The position numbers and the translations under genes were made by a program. From JADFDG01 sp965232985 (GTDB lineage: Bacteria > Pseudomonadota > Gammaproteobacteria > Pseudomonadales > JADFDG01): a stretch of DNA of 64,000 bases. The notes below the pieces were generated by a model that had not been told where the DNA came from, did not search any database, and was given only the letters and a program-made list of their open reading frames with translations. Location: positions 62,001 to 126,000 of the forward strand of contig CBDDRC010000012.1 of assembly GCA_965232985.1 (NCBI GenBank), written 5' to 3'. How positions within the stretch are numbered: the stretch's first letter is position 1; every line of letters begins with the position of its first letter. Shown here one piece after another: positions 1 through 9,428 of the stretch.

Positions 1-293
1 TGCTCGCGGCGCGTGCCACCGGTGTGCTGGCGATTGTTGGTGCGGTGAATATTCCGATCATCAAGTACTCGGTGCAATGGTGGAACACGCTCCATCAGCC
101 GGCGACGTTCAAGCTGACCTCAGCACCACCGATGGCGCCGGAAATGTACCAGCCGCTGATCATAAGCATGCTCGGCTTTTATGTGCTGTTCGCGCTGGTG
201 GTGATCCTGCGGGCACGCAATGCGATCATCGAACGCGAGGCCGGGTCGCAATGGGTGCGTGAGCTGGCCGCCGCCGAAGCAGGAACCCGATGA
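1..293 (+). CDS. ccmC: Haem exporter/handling protein CcmC, C-terminal part
   Basis: Only the last 97 codons are inside the window; the reading frame enters at base 3. CcmC is an inner-membrane protein that presents haem to CcmE during cytochrome c maturation. The visible part carries the family signature WWNTLHQ, whose His is a haem ligand in the family, preceded by VNIPIIKYSV and followed by a last hydrophobic helix (GFYVLFALVVIL) and a short charged cytoplasmic tail. The stop is followed one base later by the ccmD start, so the two are translationally close. The rest of the ccm cluster (ccmA, ccmB) presumably lies just upstream of the window. Confidence 0.93.
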   Translation, partial: LAARATGVLAIVGAVNIPIIKYSVQWWNTLHQPATFKLTSAPPMAPEMYQPLIISMLGFYVLFALVVILRARNAIIEREAGSQWVRELAAAEAGTR

Positions 294-294
294 G

Positions 295-495
295 ATGATT
301 TTCGCCAATAGCGATGAATTGCTGCACATGGGTGGGCACGGACTGTACGTCTGGGTGTCTTACGGCGTGACCGTCGCCGGGCTCGTCACGCTGGTCGTGC
401 TGCCGCTGCTTGCGCGCCGCCGTTTGCTGCGCGACATCGCCCGCCGGGTGCGCCGCGACGCGGCAGCCGGCACTGAAATTCCCGAGGAGAAATAA
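295..495 (+). CDS. ccmD: Haem exporter protein CcmD
   Basis: This is a 66-residue protein with one central membrane helix (VWVSYGVTVAGLVTLVVL), followed by an Arg-rich cytoplasmic tail (RRRLLRDIARR). This is the typical size and shape of CcmD, the small subunit that stabilises CcmC and CcmE and releases holo-CcmE. The ATG at 295 is chosen because it follows the ccmC stop by one base and gives the family length. Assignment rests on position between ccmC and ccmE plus topology, because CcmD sequences are poorly conserved. Confidence 0.88.
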   Translation: MIFANSDELLHMGGHGLYVWVSYGVTVAGLVTLVVLPLLARRRLLRDIARRVRRDAAAGTEIPEEK

Positions 496-496
496 T

Positions 497-946
497 ATGC
501 ATCCGGTTCGTCGCCAGCGTTTGTTGTTGGTGCTGGGCGCATTCGCGCTGGTGGCTGTTGCCGTCGGCCTCACCAGTTGGGCGCTGCGCGAGAACCTGAA
601 TGCGTTTTATACACCGGACGATGTCGCCAGCGGCAAGGCGCCGGTCGATCGGCGCATTCGTGTCGGCGGCCTGGTCGTCACCGGCTCGCTCAAGCGTTCA
701 ACGCAGAGTCTGCACGTCGAGTTCGATCTCACCGATGGCAAGGGCACCTTTACCGTCGGCTACGACGGCATCCTGCCGGATCTGTTCCGCGAGGGGCAGG
801 GCATTCTTGCCACCGGGATCCTGGCGGCCGACCACCGGTTCAAGGCCGAGGAAGTACTTGCCAAGCACGACGAAAAATACATGCCGCCGGAGGTGACGGA
901 CGCGCTGAAAAAAGCTGGCCATCCGGCAGCGCAAACGGCACCTTAA
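497..946 (+). CDS. ccmE: Cytochrome c maturation haem chaperone CcmE
   Basis: This 149-residue protein has an N-terminal signal anchor (LLLVLGAFALVAVAVGL) and a periplasmic OB-fold. Near residue 131 it has the hallmark LAKHDEKYMPPE, whose His binds haem covalently in the family. CcmE takes haem from CcmC and passes it to the CcmF/H lyase. The start follows the ccmD stop by one base, behind GAGGAGA. The next gene is not ccmF but a DyP peroxidase, which is unusual for this cluster. Confidence 0.95.
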   Translation: MHPVRRQRLLLVLGAFALVAVAVGLTSWALRENLNAFYTPDDVASGKAPVDRRIRVGGLVVTGSLKRSTQSLHVEFDLTDGKGTFTVGYDGILPDLFREGQGILATGILAADHRFKAEEVLAKHDEKYMPPEVTDALKKAGHPAAQTAP

Positions 947-961
947 GATGAGCACGACGCC

Positions 962-1861
962 ATGACGCACAGCGAGCAACCCGGTATTTTTCGCGACGGT
1001 TTCCGCCATTTTCACGTGCTCGAATATCGGCTGAATGCGGGCGTTTCCCGCAGTGCGCTGTGTGCCGCCTTGCGCGCTGCGTTGACGCCGGACTCGGATG
1101 AACTTGCCACCGTGGTGGCCTTAGGCCCCCGGAGCGCGGTAACACTTGACGAAAACGCGCCGGTATTTTCACCATTTCACGCGATTCAGGGCCGCGACGG
1201 TTTCGTGATGCCGGCCATGCAGCATGATGTGTTGTTCTGGCTACAGGGCCGCGACAGCGACGTACTGTTCGATGCCGTGCACCGGATCGACGAAGCGCTG
1301 GCCGTGATCGGTACTGCCGATGTCGATCTGGCCTGCTTCACCTACCGTGATTCGCGCGACCTCACCGGTTTTGTGGATGGCACTGCCAACCCGAAGGGCG
1401 CTGCCGCGCGCAACGCGGCGCTGATTCCGGACGGGCAACCCGGCGCAGGTGGCAGTTTCGTATTCACGCAGCGCTGGAACCACAATCTGGCTGCATTTGC
1501 TGCCTTGCCGGTGTCCCAGCAGGAAATGGTTTACGGCCGCACCAAGCCGGATTCGGTCGAATTCGACGCCGCGCACATGCCGCGCACCGCGCACGTTGCG
1601 CGTACCGATCTGAAGCTCAACGGCGAGGCCATGAAAATCTGGCGGCGCAGCATGCCGTTCGGAACAGCGCGTGAGCACGGCCTGTTGTTCCTCGCGTTTG
1701 CTTGCCGGCTTGGTCGTTTCGATGCGCTGTTGCAGAGCATGGCCGGCATCGCAGCCGACGGTATCCGCGATCGCCTGACTGACTTCTCCACACCGGCGAC
1801 CGGCTCTTACTGGTATGCGCCGCCGGCGTTGCAATTGGCAGCGTGGCTGCGGGACGGTTGA
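962..1861 (+). CDS. DyP-type haem peroxidase (YfeX-like)
   Basis: This 299-residue protein belongs to the dye-decolorising peroxidase superfamily, haem enzymes that use H2O2. Residues 136-140 are GFVDG, the family's distal GxxDG motif with the catalytic Asp at 139. His211 (RTAHVARTD) fits the proximal haem ligand, and Arg228/229 (IWRRSMPFG) the distal Arg. There is no signal or Tat peptide, so it is probably cytoplasmic, like YfeX. It starts 15 bases after the ccmE stop and is probably co-transcribed with it. A role in haem handling or peroxide removal near haem export is inference from position; the physiological substrate is unknown. Confidence 0.9.
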   Translation: MTHSEQPGIFRDGFRHFHVLEYRLNAGVSRSALCAALRAALTPDSDELATVVALGPRSAVTLDENAPVFSPFHAIQGRDGFVMPAMQHDVLFWLQGRDSDVLFDAVHRIDEALAVIGTADVDLACFTYRDSRDLTGFVDGTANPKGAAARNAALIPDGQPGAGGSFVFTQRWNHNLAAFAALPVSQQEMVYGRTKPDSVEFDAAHMPRTAHVARTDLKLNGEAMKIWRRSMPFGTAREHGLLFLAFACRLGRFDALLQSMAGIAADGIRDRLTDFSTPATGSYWYAPPALQLAAWLRDG

Positions 1862-1913
1862 GGAGCGAGGTTTCGGCAGGGTTGCGGCTACTGTCGCGCA
1901 TCAGGTCGGACAA

Positions 1914-1944
1914 TTGGACGCTCGTACGATGGTTCGGCTAAAGT
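1914..1944 (+). promoter_or_regulatory. Possible promoter of the GntR gene
   Basis: TTGGAC at 1914-1919 and TAAAGT at 1939-1944 resemble sigma-70 -35 and -10 boxes. Their 19-base spacing is longer than ideal. They lie 32 bases before the GntR start in the gap after the peroxidase gene. Confidence 0.25.
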
Positions 1945-1975
1945 TGCCCGACAGTCTGTCAGCGGCTTCTTGCCC

Positions 1976-2677
1976 ATGATCTCCTTCAAAGCCCAGGAAA
2001 GCCTCTCCGAGCAAATCGCCCAGCATCTGGCCCGCCAGATCATCCATGGCGATCTGTTGGCCGGCGACCGGATCCAGGAGTTGCGCATCGCCGGCGAGTT
2101 GGAGGTGTCGCGCGGTTCGGTCCGCGAGGCGCTGCTGGTCCTGGAACGCTGGCATCTGATCGATATCCTGCCCCGGCGCGGCGCGGTGGTGAAGGACATG
2201 TCCGAGGAGCATGTCCGCTCGCTCTACGAGATGGTCGACCTGCTGTTCGGTTTTGTCGTCCAGAAGGCCATGGGCCGGGTTCATGACGAAGATCTGGCCC
2301 CCTTTATCGAGCTGATCCGGGTGATGCAGGCGCAGGTGGCCGCCCGCCAGGTCGAGGATTTCCATGAGTCCGCGTTTGCGTTCCTCAGTCACGCCACCGG
2401 CTTTGCCCACAACAGTTTTGTGGCGGAGATTCTCGCCAACATGCAGCCGGCGATTCGTCGTGCCTTTTACCTCGCGTTGCACATCAATCGTGACGAAATG
2501 CAGGAATCATTGGCCTTCTTCAAGGCCCTGATTGAGAGCCTGCTGCAACAGGACACGGCGGCTGCGAAGGAGGTGATTGGCGAATTTGTTGAGCATCAGC
2601 GCGGCATTGTCCTGGAATCCATCATGCGCGCCCGGCAGGTTGAAGAAGCCTGGAGTCAGCGCCGCCGGCGATCCTGA
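1976..2677 (+). CDS. GntR-family transcriptional regulator (FCD subfamily)
   Basis: This 233-residue regulator has an N-terminal winged helix-turn-helix (about residues 5-70). It contains the GntR signature region AGDRIQELRIAGELEVSRGS followed by VREALLVLE. An all-alpha FCD ligand-binding domain follows (about 80-225). The family represses by dimeric operator binding relieved by small carboxylates. ATG 1976 is preferred; an in-frame TTG lies two codons upstream at 1970. The gene precedes smc-zipA-ligA, an order I recall from Pseudomonas. A 175-base gap separates it from smc, so a direct regulatory link is only inferred. Confidence 0.9.
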   Translation: MISFKAQESLSEQIAQHLARQIIHGDLLAGDRIQELRIAGELEVSRGSVREALLVLERWHLIDILPRRGAVVKDMSEEHVRSLYEMVDLLFGFVVQKAMGRVHDEDLAPFIELIRVMQAQVAARQVEDFHESAFAFLSHATGFAHNSFVAEILANMQPAIRRAFYLALHINRDEMQESLAFFKALIESLLQQDTAAAKEVIGEFVEHQRGIVLESIMRARQVEEAWSQRRRRS

Positions 2678-2852
2678 CCGCCGTCGTACCGGTGGTCGCA
2701 GGGCTTGGGGCACGGCGTCTTCTGACCCACAACAGGTAGTGTCTCCCGGGGCGAATCCGCTACACTTGGCCGGCTATTCGGACCTCCATTTGCCGGGGTC
2801 CTGCGGGCGGATGACGGGATGCCGTCAAGACTCAAGGACACAAGAAGACACC

Positions 2853-5800
2853 ATGCGCCTGAAGAGCATCAAGCTGGTCGGTTTCAAGTCGTTTGTCGAC
2901 CCGACCGTCGCCACCTTTCCGGACAATCTCGCCGCCATCGTCGGCCCGAATGGCTGCGGCAAATCGAACATCATCGACGCCGCCCGCTGGGTGATGGGCG
3001 AAATTTCCGCCAAGCACCTGCGTGGCGAGAGCATGGCCGACGTTATCTTCAACGGCTCGACCGCCCGCAAGCCGGTGGCGCAGGCCTCCGTTGAGCTGGT
3101 ATTCGACAACGCCGACGGCCAGCTCGGCGGCGAATACGCCCAGTACGCGGAGATTTCGGTCAAGCGCCTCGTCACCCGCGACGGCCAGTCGAATTACTAC
3201 CTGAACAGTACCCGCTGCCGCCGCAAGGACATCACCGACATTTTCCTCGGCACCGGCTTAGGTCCGCGCAGCTACGCCATCATCGAGCAGGGCATGATTT
3301 CGCGCCTGGTCGAAGCCAGGCCTGACGATCTGCGTCATACCATTGAAGAAGCGGCCGGCATTTCCCGTTACAAGGAACGGCGCAAGGAAACCGAGTCGCG
3401 TATGCGTCGCACGCGCGAAAATCTTGAGCGGCTAACGGATCTGCGCGACGAGCTTGAGCGGCAGATTGCCCATCTGCAACGCCAGGCCGCCGCTGCGGAA
3501 AGATACAAGTTGCTGCGCGAAGAAGAGCGCACGCTGAAGGCGCAATTGCATGCGCTGCGCTGGCAGGCGATTGATGCAACGGTAGGCGAGCGTGAGGTGG
3601 CGATCCGGGAGCTGGAAGTGAAGCTGGAGGCGCAGGTCGCCGAGCAGCGCCGCACCGAGGCACAGATTGAAAAATACCGCGAGGCCAATCACGACCTGCT
3701 GGAAGCGTTCAACGAGGTGCAGGGCCGCTTCTACGGCGTCGGCTCCGATATCGCCCGCGTCGAGCAGACCATCCAGCACCTGCGCCAGATGCATACGCAG
3801 TACACCACGGAGCTCGCGCAGGCCGAGCGCAACCGCAGCGAGATGGCCGAGCACCTTGAGCACGACAAGCAGGGTATCGCAGAAATTGCCGTGCAGATGC
3901 TTGAACTGGAGCCTGAATTCGAGCGCCTGCAGGCTGCCGACGACGCGGCTGCCGATGCGGCCACTGCTGCAGAGGAACTGATGCAGCAGTGGCAGATCGC
4001 CTGGGATACCTTCAGTCAGGGTGCGTCACAACCGCACCAGCGGGCCGGGGTAGAGCAGTCGCGTATCCAGCACCTGGAGAAATCCATTCGTGTGCTCGAC
4101 GATCGCATGGAGCGCTTTGAGCAGGAACGCAAGACGCTTACCTCCGGGCCGCTGGCCCAGGAAGTTGAGCAGTTGCTCAGTGAGCTTGCCCGGATGCAGG
4201 GGCGTATCGATCAGCAGCAGGCGAAGGCCGACGACGCTATTGGTGCGATCGACCGGCAGCGCGAAGACAACAACCGCATGAGTACCGAACTTGATGCGCG
4301 ACGCAGCGAACTGCAGGCGCTGAAGGGCCGGCATGCCTCCCTGGAAGCGTTGCAGCAGTCGGCCGCCGGTGCTGCCAAAGGCGGGGTCACCGAGTGGTTG
4401 CGTGAACGCCGCCTGGATAACCGCAAGCGCCTCGCTGAGACCCTGGATGTTGACAGTGGCTGGGAGAAGGCGGTCGAGACCGTACTGGGCGACACCCTGC
4501 AGGCGGTGTGTGTCGACGGTCTCGATCCGCTCGCCGGTGTGTTGGGCGGGGTGCAGCACGGTCATCTGATGTTGATTGAGAATCGTGTGATGGCTGGCAG
4601 TAGCGGCCATCGTTTTCCGCGGCTGGCCGAGCGCGTGCGCGCTACCGGCGTTGATGCGGCTAGCCTGCTTGCCGGCATCTATACTGCGGATTCACTGCTG
4701 GATGCGCTGAAAAAGCGCAGTGAATTGTCGGTGGGCGAATCGATAGTCACCCGCGAAGGCATCTGGATCGGCCCGAACTGGTTGCGCGTCACCGGTGAGC
4801 AGGATGCGTCGTCAGGCCTGTTGGCCCGCAAGCAGGAGCTGGAGCAGATTGATGCGCGCATTGCGTTGACCGAAGAGGTGCTGGCCGAACTGGGTGAACG
4901 CCTCGCTACCGGGCGCGAGCGGCTCCGCGAACTGGAGCAATCGCGTGAACAGGTGCAGCGTGACATGGCTGTGCTCAACCGTGAATTCAGCAACGCCAGT
5001 GCCGAGGTCAGTGCCCGTCAGGTGCGTCTTGAGCAGTACACGGCCCGTCGCGAGCGTATCGAACGCGAGTTGAGTGAAACGCGGGCGCAGCAGGCGGCGG
5101 AGCGCGAACAAATCAGCGAGTCGCGCAATATCCTGCAGGAAGCGCTGGATGCGATGGCAGGCTCAGCGAAGGAACGCGAGGATTTACTGCGCCGCCGCGA
5201 TGAGCTGCGCGCACGTCTTGATGAGGCGCGCCAGAGGGCACGTCATGACCGTGACGCCGCGCATCGCAAGGAGCTGGAAATTCAGGGCCTCAAGACCCGG
5301 CAGGCGTCGATGCAGCAGGGCCTTGAGCGTCTGGCAATGCAGTTGCGCCAGTTGGAAGAGCGTCGCGATTACCTTGAACGGCAGCTCACCGGCGGCGACG
5401 ACCCGGCAGCAGAAGCGAAAGCCCAGCTCGAGGAATTGCTCGCCAAGCGCGCTGTGGTCGAGGAAGAATTGCGCGCTGCGCGGCGCAGTGTCGAGGCCGT
5501 CGAGCATGATCTGCTCGAATTCGAGCGGCAGCGTTCGCGCTTTGAGCAGGGCGCGCAGACGGTGCGTACCAATCTTGAGCAGCAGCGCATGGAATGGCAG
5601 GGTCTGCAGGTGCAGCGCAATACCATCCTTGATCGCCTGCGCGAGGCGGAAGTGACAATCGAAGATGTGCTCGCCTCAATGCCAGCGGGCGCGAATGAGC
5701 AGGAGTGGTCGCAGCGCGCGGATGAGGTCGGGCAACGTATTTTCCGTCTGGGGCCGATTAATCTTGCGGCCATTGATGAGTACAAGGCACAAAGCGAGCG

Positions 5801-6362
5801 CAAGAGCTACCTCGACGCGCAAAATGCTGATCTTGAAGAGGCGCTGAAAACGCTCGAAAATGCCATCAAGAAAATCGATCGTGAAACGCGTACACGGTTC
5901 AAGGAAACGTTCGACAAGGTCAACAAGAACCTGCAGGAGCTGTTTCCAAAAGTTTTCGGCGGCGGCCATGCGTATCTTGAATTTACCGGCGAAGACCTGC
6001 TGGAAACCGGTGTCGCAATCATGGCGCGTCCACCGGGCAAGAAGAACAGCACCATTCACCTGTTGTCTGGCGGCGAGAAGGCGCTGACGGCATTGTCGCT
6101 GGTGTTTTCCATCTTCCAGCTCAATCCGGCGCCGTTCTGCATGCTGGACGAGGTTGATGCGCCGCTCGACGACGCCAATGTCGGCCGTTACGCAAATCTG
6201 GTGCGCTCGATGAGCGACAAGGTGCAGTTCATTTACATCACGCACAACAAGATCGCGATGGAGATGGCCAGTACGCTCATGGGCGTCACCATGCATGAGC
6301 CCGGCGTTTCCCGCCTGGTGGCGGTGGATGTGGACGAGGCTGCTGAGTTGGCGGCAGTTTGA
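2853..6362 (+). CDS. smc: Chromosome partition protein Smc
   Basis: This 1169-residue SMC ATPase is of normal length for the family. The order is: Walker A GPNGCGKSN at residues 31-39; a long coiled coil (about 170-500); a hinge (about 510-650, around DSGWEKAVETVLGDTLQAV); a returning coiled coil; then the C-terminal head with signature LLSGGEKALTALSL (about 1070) and Walker B FCMLDEVDAPLDD (about 1095). Smc dimers with ScpAB organise and segregate chromosomes; scpAB are not in this window. ATG 2853 is chosen because MRLKSIKLVGFKSF is the canonical N-terminus. Longer in-frame sequence upstream is not family-like. Confidence 0.97.
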   Translation: MRLKSIKLVGFKSFVDPTVATFPDNLAAIVGPNGCGKSNIIDAARWVMGEISAKHLRGESMADVIFNGSTARKPVAQASVELVFDNADGQLGGEYAQYAEISVKRLVTRDGQSNYYLNSTRCRRKDITDIFLGTGLGPRSYAIIEQGMISRLVEARPDDLRHTIEEAAGISRYKERRKETESRMRRTRENLERLTDLRDELERQIAHLQRQAAAAERYKLLREEERTLKAQLHALRWQAIDATVGEREVAIRELEVKLEAQVAEQRRTEAQIEKYREANHDLLEAFNEVQGRFYGVGSDIARVEQTIQHLRQMHTQYTTELAQAERNRSEMAEHLEHDKQGIAEIAVQMLELEPEFERLQAADDAAADAATAAEELMQQWQIAWDTFSQGASQPHQRAGVEQSRIQHLEKSIRVLDDRMERFEQERKTLTSGPLAQEVEQLLSELARMQGRIDQQQAKADDAIGAIDRQREDNNRMSTELDARRSELQALKGRHASLEALQQSAAGAAKGGVTEWLRERRLDNRKRLAETLDVDSGWEKAVETVLGDTLQAVCVDGLDPLAGVLGGVQHGHLMLIENRVMAGSSGHRFPRLAERVRATGVDAASLLAGIYTADSLLDALKKRSELSVGESIVTREGIWIGPNWLRVTGEQDASSGLLARKQELEQIDARIALTEEVLAELGERLATGRERLRELEQSREQVQRDMAVLNREFSNASAEVSARQVRLEQYTARRERIERELSETRAQQAAEREQISESRNILQEALDAMAGSAKEREDLLRRRDELRARLDEARQRARHDRDAAHRKELEIQGLKTRQASMQQGLERLAMQLRQLEERRDYLERQLTGGDDPAAEAKAQLEELLAKRAVVEEELRAARRSVEAVEHDLLEFERQRSRFEQGAQTVRTNLEQQRMEWQGLQVQRNTILDRLREAEVTIEDVLASMPAGANEQEWSQRADEVGQRIFRLGPINLAAIDEYKAQSERKSYLDAQNADLEEALKTLENAIKKIDRETRTRFKETFDKVNKNLQELFPKVFGGGHAYLEFTGEDLLETGVAIMARPPGKKNSTIHLLSGGEKALTALSLVFSIFQLNPAPFCMLDEVDAPLDDANVGRYANLVRSMSDKVQFIYITHNKIAMEMASTLMGVTMHEPGVSRLVAVDVDEAAELAAV

Positions 6363-6451
6363 GGCAGTTGCACGGCGCGCGCTGAACGCAGGCGCTCGCT
6401 CGGGAACGCATGGCTCGGATGAGAGGCCAAACAAACAAGAGGAGTGCGGAC

Positions 6452-7321
6452 GTGGAATTGCGCTGGATTCTCGTCGGTATCACTGTGCTGGTCATCGTGG
6501 CGTTGTTGGTTGATGCCGCGCGTCGCATGCACCGGAAGAGTAAATCGGAGGCAACATCGGTATCGCCGTTGGGCAGAGAACATACCCCTGCTGATTCCGA
6601 CTTCAATCCGGAGCTGCCATCGGGCAAGGCGCGCGTTGTCCGTCGGGCGCCGGGCTTGTTGGCGGGCAATCCGGGCGAGGCGCAGTTGCAGCAGCCGATT
6701 GTGAAGAAAATCGAGCAGGTCGAAATGTTCGGCGATGTCGAGATTCCAGCAGCCCAGCCGGCCGCCGCACGTGAAATTCAGGAGCGTGGCGAGCTGCCGC
6801 GCCGGGAGTCGGCCGGTAGCAGCCACCTGCGGCGCGATTCTGCGGCAGCGCAGCAAAAGGCCGGGAACCCCGATAAAAAGGCACCCGAAGAAGTGATCGT
6901 TGTTCATGTCATGGGCGGCACCAATCGTCTTGACGGGAAAAAGCTGTTGCAGTCGGTGCTTGATTGCGGGCTGCGTTTCGGTGAATACAACATTTTTCAT
7001 CGCTACGACAGTGGTGCCCACGATGCGGCAGCAACGTTTTCGATGGCAAGTGCAGTCGAGCCCGGGGTCTTCAATCTCGACACCATGGAAGATCAGACTT
7101 TTGTCGGGGTCAGTTTCTTTTTGATGTTGCCGGGCCCGGCGAACAGCCGGCAGGCGCTCGATACCCTGATCGAGGCGGCGCGGCGCGTGGCGAAGGATGT
7201 TGGTGGCGAACTGCACGATCAGCAGCACAGCGTGCTGACTGTGCAAACTGTCGAGCACCTGCGCCAGCGTGTGCTCGAATTCGAACGGCGTCGGCTGGCG
7301 CAACAACGGGCGAATGGCTGA
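6452..7321 (+). CDS. zipA: Cell division protein ZipA
   Basis: This 289-residue protein has an N-terminal membrane anchor (WILVGITVLVIVALLVDAA), a charged and Pro-rich linker, and a C-terminal FtsZ-binding domain (about 150-289, starting EEVIVVHVMGG and including FNIF/FSMAS-like strands and FFLMLPGP). ZipA tethers FtsZ polymers to the inner membrane at the septum. The GTG at 6452 is chosen because GGAG lies seven bases upstream and the anchor begins almost immediately. An ATG at 6410 would add an unsupported extension. Its 3' end overlaps ligA by eight bases. Confidence 0.93.
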   Translation: MELRWILVGITVLVIVALLVDAARRMHRKSKSEATSVSPLGREHTPADSDFNPELPSGKARVVRRAPGLLAGNPGEAQLQQPIVKKIEQVEMFGDVEIPAAQPAAAREIQERGELPRRESAGSSHLRRDSAAAQQKAGNPDKKAPEEVIVVHVMGGTNRLDGKKLLQSVLDCGLRFGEYNIFHRYDSGAHDAAATFSMASAVEPGVFNLDTMEDQTFVGVSFFLMLPGPANSRQALDTLIEAARRVAKDVGGELHDQQHSVLTVQTVEHLRQRVLEFERRRLAQQRANG

Positions 7322-9428
7322 GCCCGCTGCTGCGATGCTGAAGCCCGGCGTGCCGGAACGCTCTGCAACGAATAGCCTTGAACGCGAGGCCGCCGAGCTT
7401 CGCCGCCTGCTTGCCGACTACAGTTATCGTTACCATGTGCTCGATATGCCGGTGGTGCCGGATGCTGAATACGACCGCCTCTTTCATAAACTGAAAGCCA
7501 TCGAGCAGGCGCATCCCGAACTCGTCACCCCCGATTCGCCTACCCAGCGGGTGGGTGAGAAGCCGAGTACCGGCTTTGCCGAGGTCAAACACGAAATGCC
7601 CATGCTGTCACTGGACAATGTGTTCAGCGACGATGAGGCGCGTGATTTTGACCGTCGGGTACGCGAGCGGCTTGGCACTGTTGCTGCCGTGGTTTACAAC
7701 TGCGAGCCGAAGCTTGATGGCATTGCCTTGAGTGTGCTGTACGTGGATGGCCTGCTGGTGCGCGCGGCAACGCGTGGTGATGGGTTCACCGGCGAAGACA
7801 TCACCGCCAACATTCGCACGATTCCTTCGGTACCACTGCGGCTGCGCGGTGCCGGCTGGCCGCAACGCCTCGAAGTGCGCGGTGAGGTATTGCTGCCGCG
7901 CGCCGGTTTTGAGGCGCTGAACAGACAAGGGGAAAATTTCGGCGGTAAAGTGTTCGTCAATCCACGCAACGCCGCTGCGGGCAGCCTGCGGCAGCTTGAT
8001 CCGAAAATTACCGCAGCCCGCCCCCTTGTCCTGTATGCGTACGGTGTCGGGATCGCCGAGGGTGGTGTGTTGCCGGGGGATCACCACGCCGTGCTGATGT
8101 GCCTGCGCGATTGGGGCTTCAAGGTCAATGAGCATGTTGCTACCGCCGCCGGCATCGACGCGGCGCTCGCCTGTTTTCATCGTTTGCATGCGCTGCGTGC
8201 CAGTTTGCCCTACGAGATCGATGGAATCGTCTACAAAGTCAACGATCTTGCCCTGCAGGAGAAGCTCGGTTTTGTGTCGCGCGCGCCGCGTTGGGCTGTT
8301 GCACACAAATTTCCTGCCCAGGAAGAGCTCACCGAGTTGTTGGGCGTTGAGTTCCAGGTAGGCCGCACGGGCGCTATTACGCCGGTGGCGCGGCTCAAGC
8401 CGGTATTCGTCGGCGGCGTGACAGTCAGCAACGCGACGCTGCACAACATGGATGAAGTGGCGCGCATGGATGTCCGGGTCGGCGATACCGTGATCGTTTA
8501 TCGGGCCGGCGATGTGATCCCGAAGGTGGTTGGTGTCGTGCCTGATCGCCGCCCGCCGCACGCGCGTCGCGTGCAGTTACCGGGCGAATGCCCGGTCTGT
8601 GGCTCGGCAGTGGTGAAACCTGAAGGCGAGGTCATCGCCCGGTGCACCGGCGGCCTGTATTGCCCGGCACAGCGCAAGGAGTCAATTCGTCATTTCGCCT
8701 CACGGCTGGCGATGAATATCGATGGTTTGGGCGAAAAAATCATCGATCAGCTCGTCGATCAGCAATTGGTGGGCAGTGTTGCGGATCTTTATACGCTTGC
8801 TGCGCCGCAACTTGCTGCTCTGGAACGCATGGGCGAGAAATCGGCAGCGAACCTGATTGAGGCGATTGCTGCCAGCAGGGCGACAACGTTGCAGCGCTTT
8901 CTCTACGCGCTCGGCATCCGCGAAGTGGGTGAGGCGACGGCGCTTGCGCTGGCGAAACATTTTGGCCGGCTGGCAACCTTGATGAACGCCGACGAAGCAG
9001 TCTTGATGACAGTGCCGGATGTTGGCCCGGTGGTGGCCGGCGCGCTCACCCATTTTTTCCGCCAGCCGCACAACCGCGAAGTGATCGAGGCGCTGATTGC
9101 GGTCGGCGTGCACTGGCCCGAGTTCGATCCGGCGATCCGGCCCGCGCAGAAGTTGCCGCTCGCCGGCATGACCTTCGTACTCACCGGCACCCTGGCCACC
9201 ATGGAGCGTGAGGCGGCGAAGGCGCACCTGTTGTCGCTGGGCGCAAAGGTGTCCGGCAGCGTTTCGGCGAAAACCAGCGTGGTCGTTGCCGGCAGCGAGG
9301 CCGGTTCGAAACTCAGCAAGGCGGCAGAACTGGGTGTCGCGGCCTGGGACGAGGAAAAGTTTCTCGCGCTGTTGCGCGAGCACGGCATCGACACCGGTCA
9401 TGGTGCCAGTGCGCAGGATGTACCCTGA
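7314..9428 (+). CDS. ligA: NAD+-dependent DNA ligase LigA
   Basis: This 704-residue enzyme seals nicks using NAD+. All domains are visible. Ia covers about 20-80. The adenylation domain has catalytic Lys133 in EPKLDGIA. The OB fold lies around 335-415. A four-Cys zinc finger comprises Cys426, 429, 444 and 450. Helix-hairpin-helix repeats span about 465-610, and a C-terminal BRCT domain about 620-700 (LAGMTFVLTGTL). The ATG at 7314 overlaps zipA by eight bases, so the two genes are probably translationally coupled. The downstream Met at residue 8 is a possible alternative start. Confidence 0.97.
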   Translation: MAEPAAAMLKPGVPERSATNSLEREAAELRRLLADYSYRYHVLDMPVVPDAEYDRLFHKLKAIEQAHPELVTPDSPTQRVGEKPSTGFAEVKHEMPMLSLDNVFSDDEARDFDRRVRERLGTVAAVVYNCEPKLDGIALSVLYVDGLLVRAATRGDGFTGEDITANIRTIPSVPLRLRGAGWPQRLEVRGEVLLPRAGFEALNRQGENFGGKVFVNPRNAAAGSLRQLDPKITAARPLVLYAYGVGIAEGGVLPGDHHAVLMCLRDWGFKVNEHVATAAGIDAALACFHRLHALRASLPYEIDGIVYKVNDLALQEKLGFVSRAPRWAVAHKFPAQEELTELLGVEFQVGRTGAITPVARLKPVFVGGVTVSNATLHNMDEVARMDVRVGDTVIVYRAGDVIPKVVGVVPDRRPPHARRVQLPGECPVCGSAVVKPEGEVIARCTGGLYCPAQRKESIRHFASRLAMNIDGLGEKIIDQLVDQQLVGSVADLYTLAAPQLAALERMGEKSAANLIEAIAASRATTLQRFLYALGIREVGEATALALAKHFGRLATLMNADEAVLMTVPDVGPVVAGALTHFFRQPHNREVIEALIAVGVHWPEFDPAIRPAQKLPLAGMTFVLTGTLATMEREAAKAHLLSLGAKVSGSVSAKTSVVVAGSEAGSKLSKAAELGVAAWDEEKFLALLREHGIDTGHGASAQDVP

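Noticed and set aside
948..965. Five-codon frame between ccmE and the peroxidase considered as a leader peptide
   Set aside because: It is too short, with no attenuator-like hairpins following. It is most likely chance.
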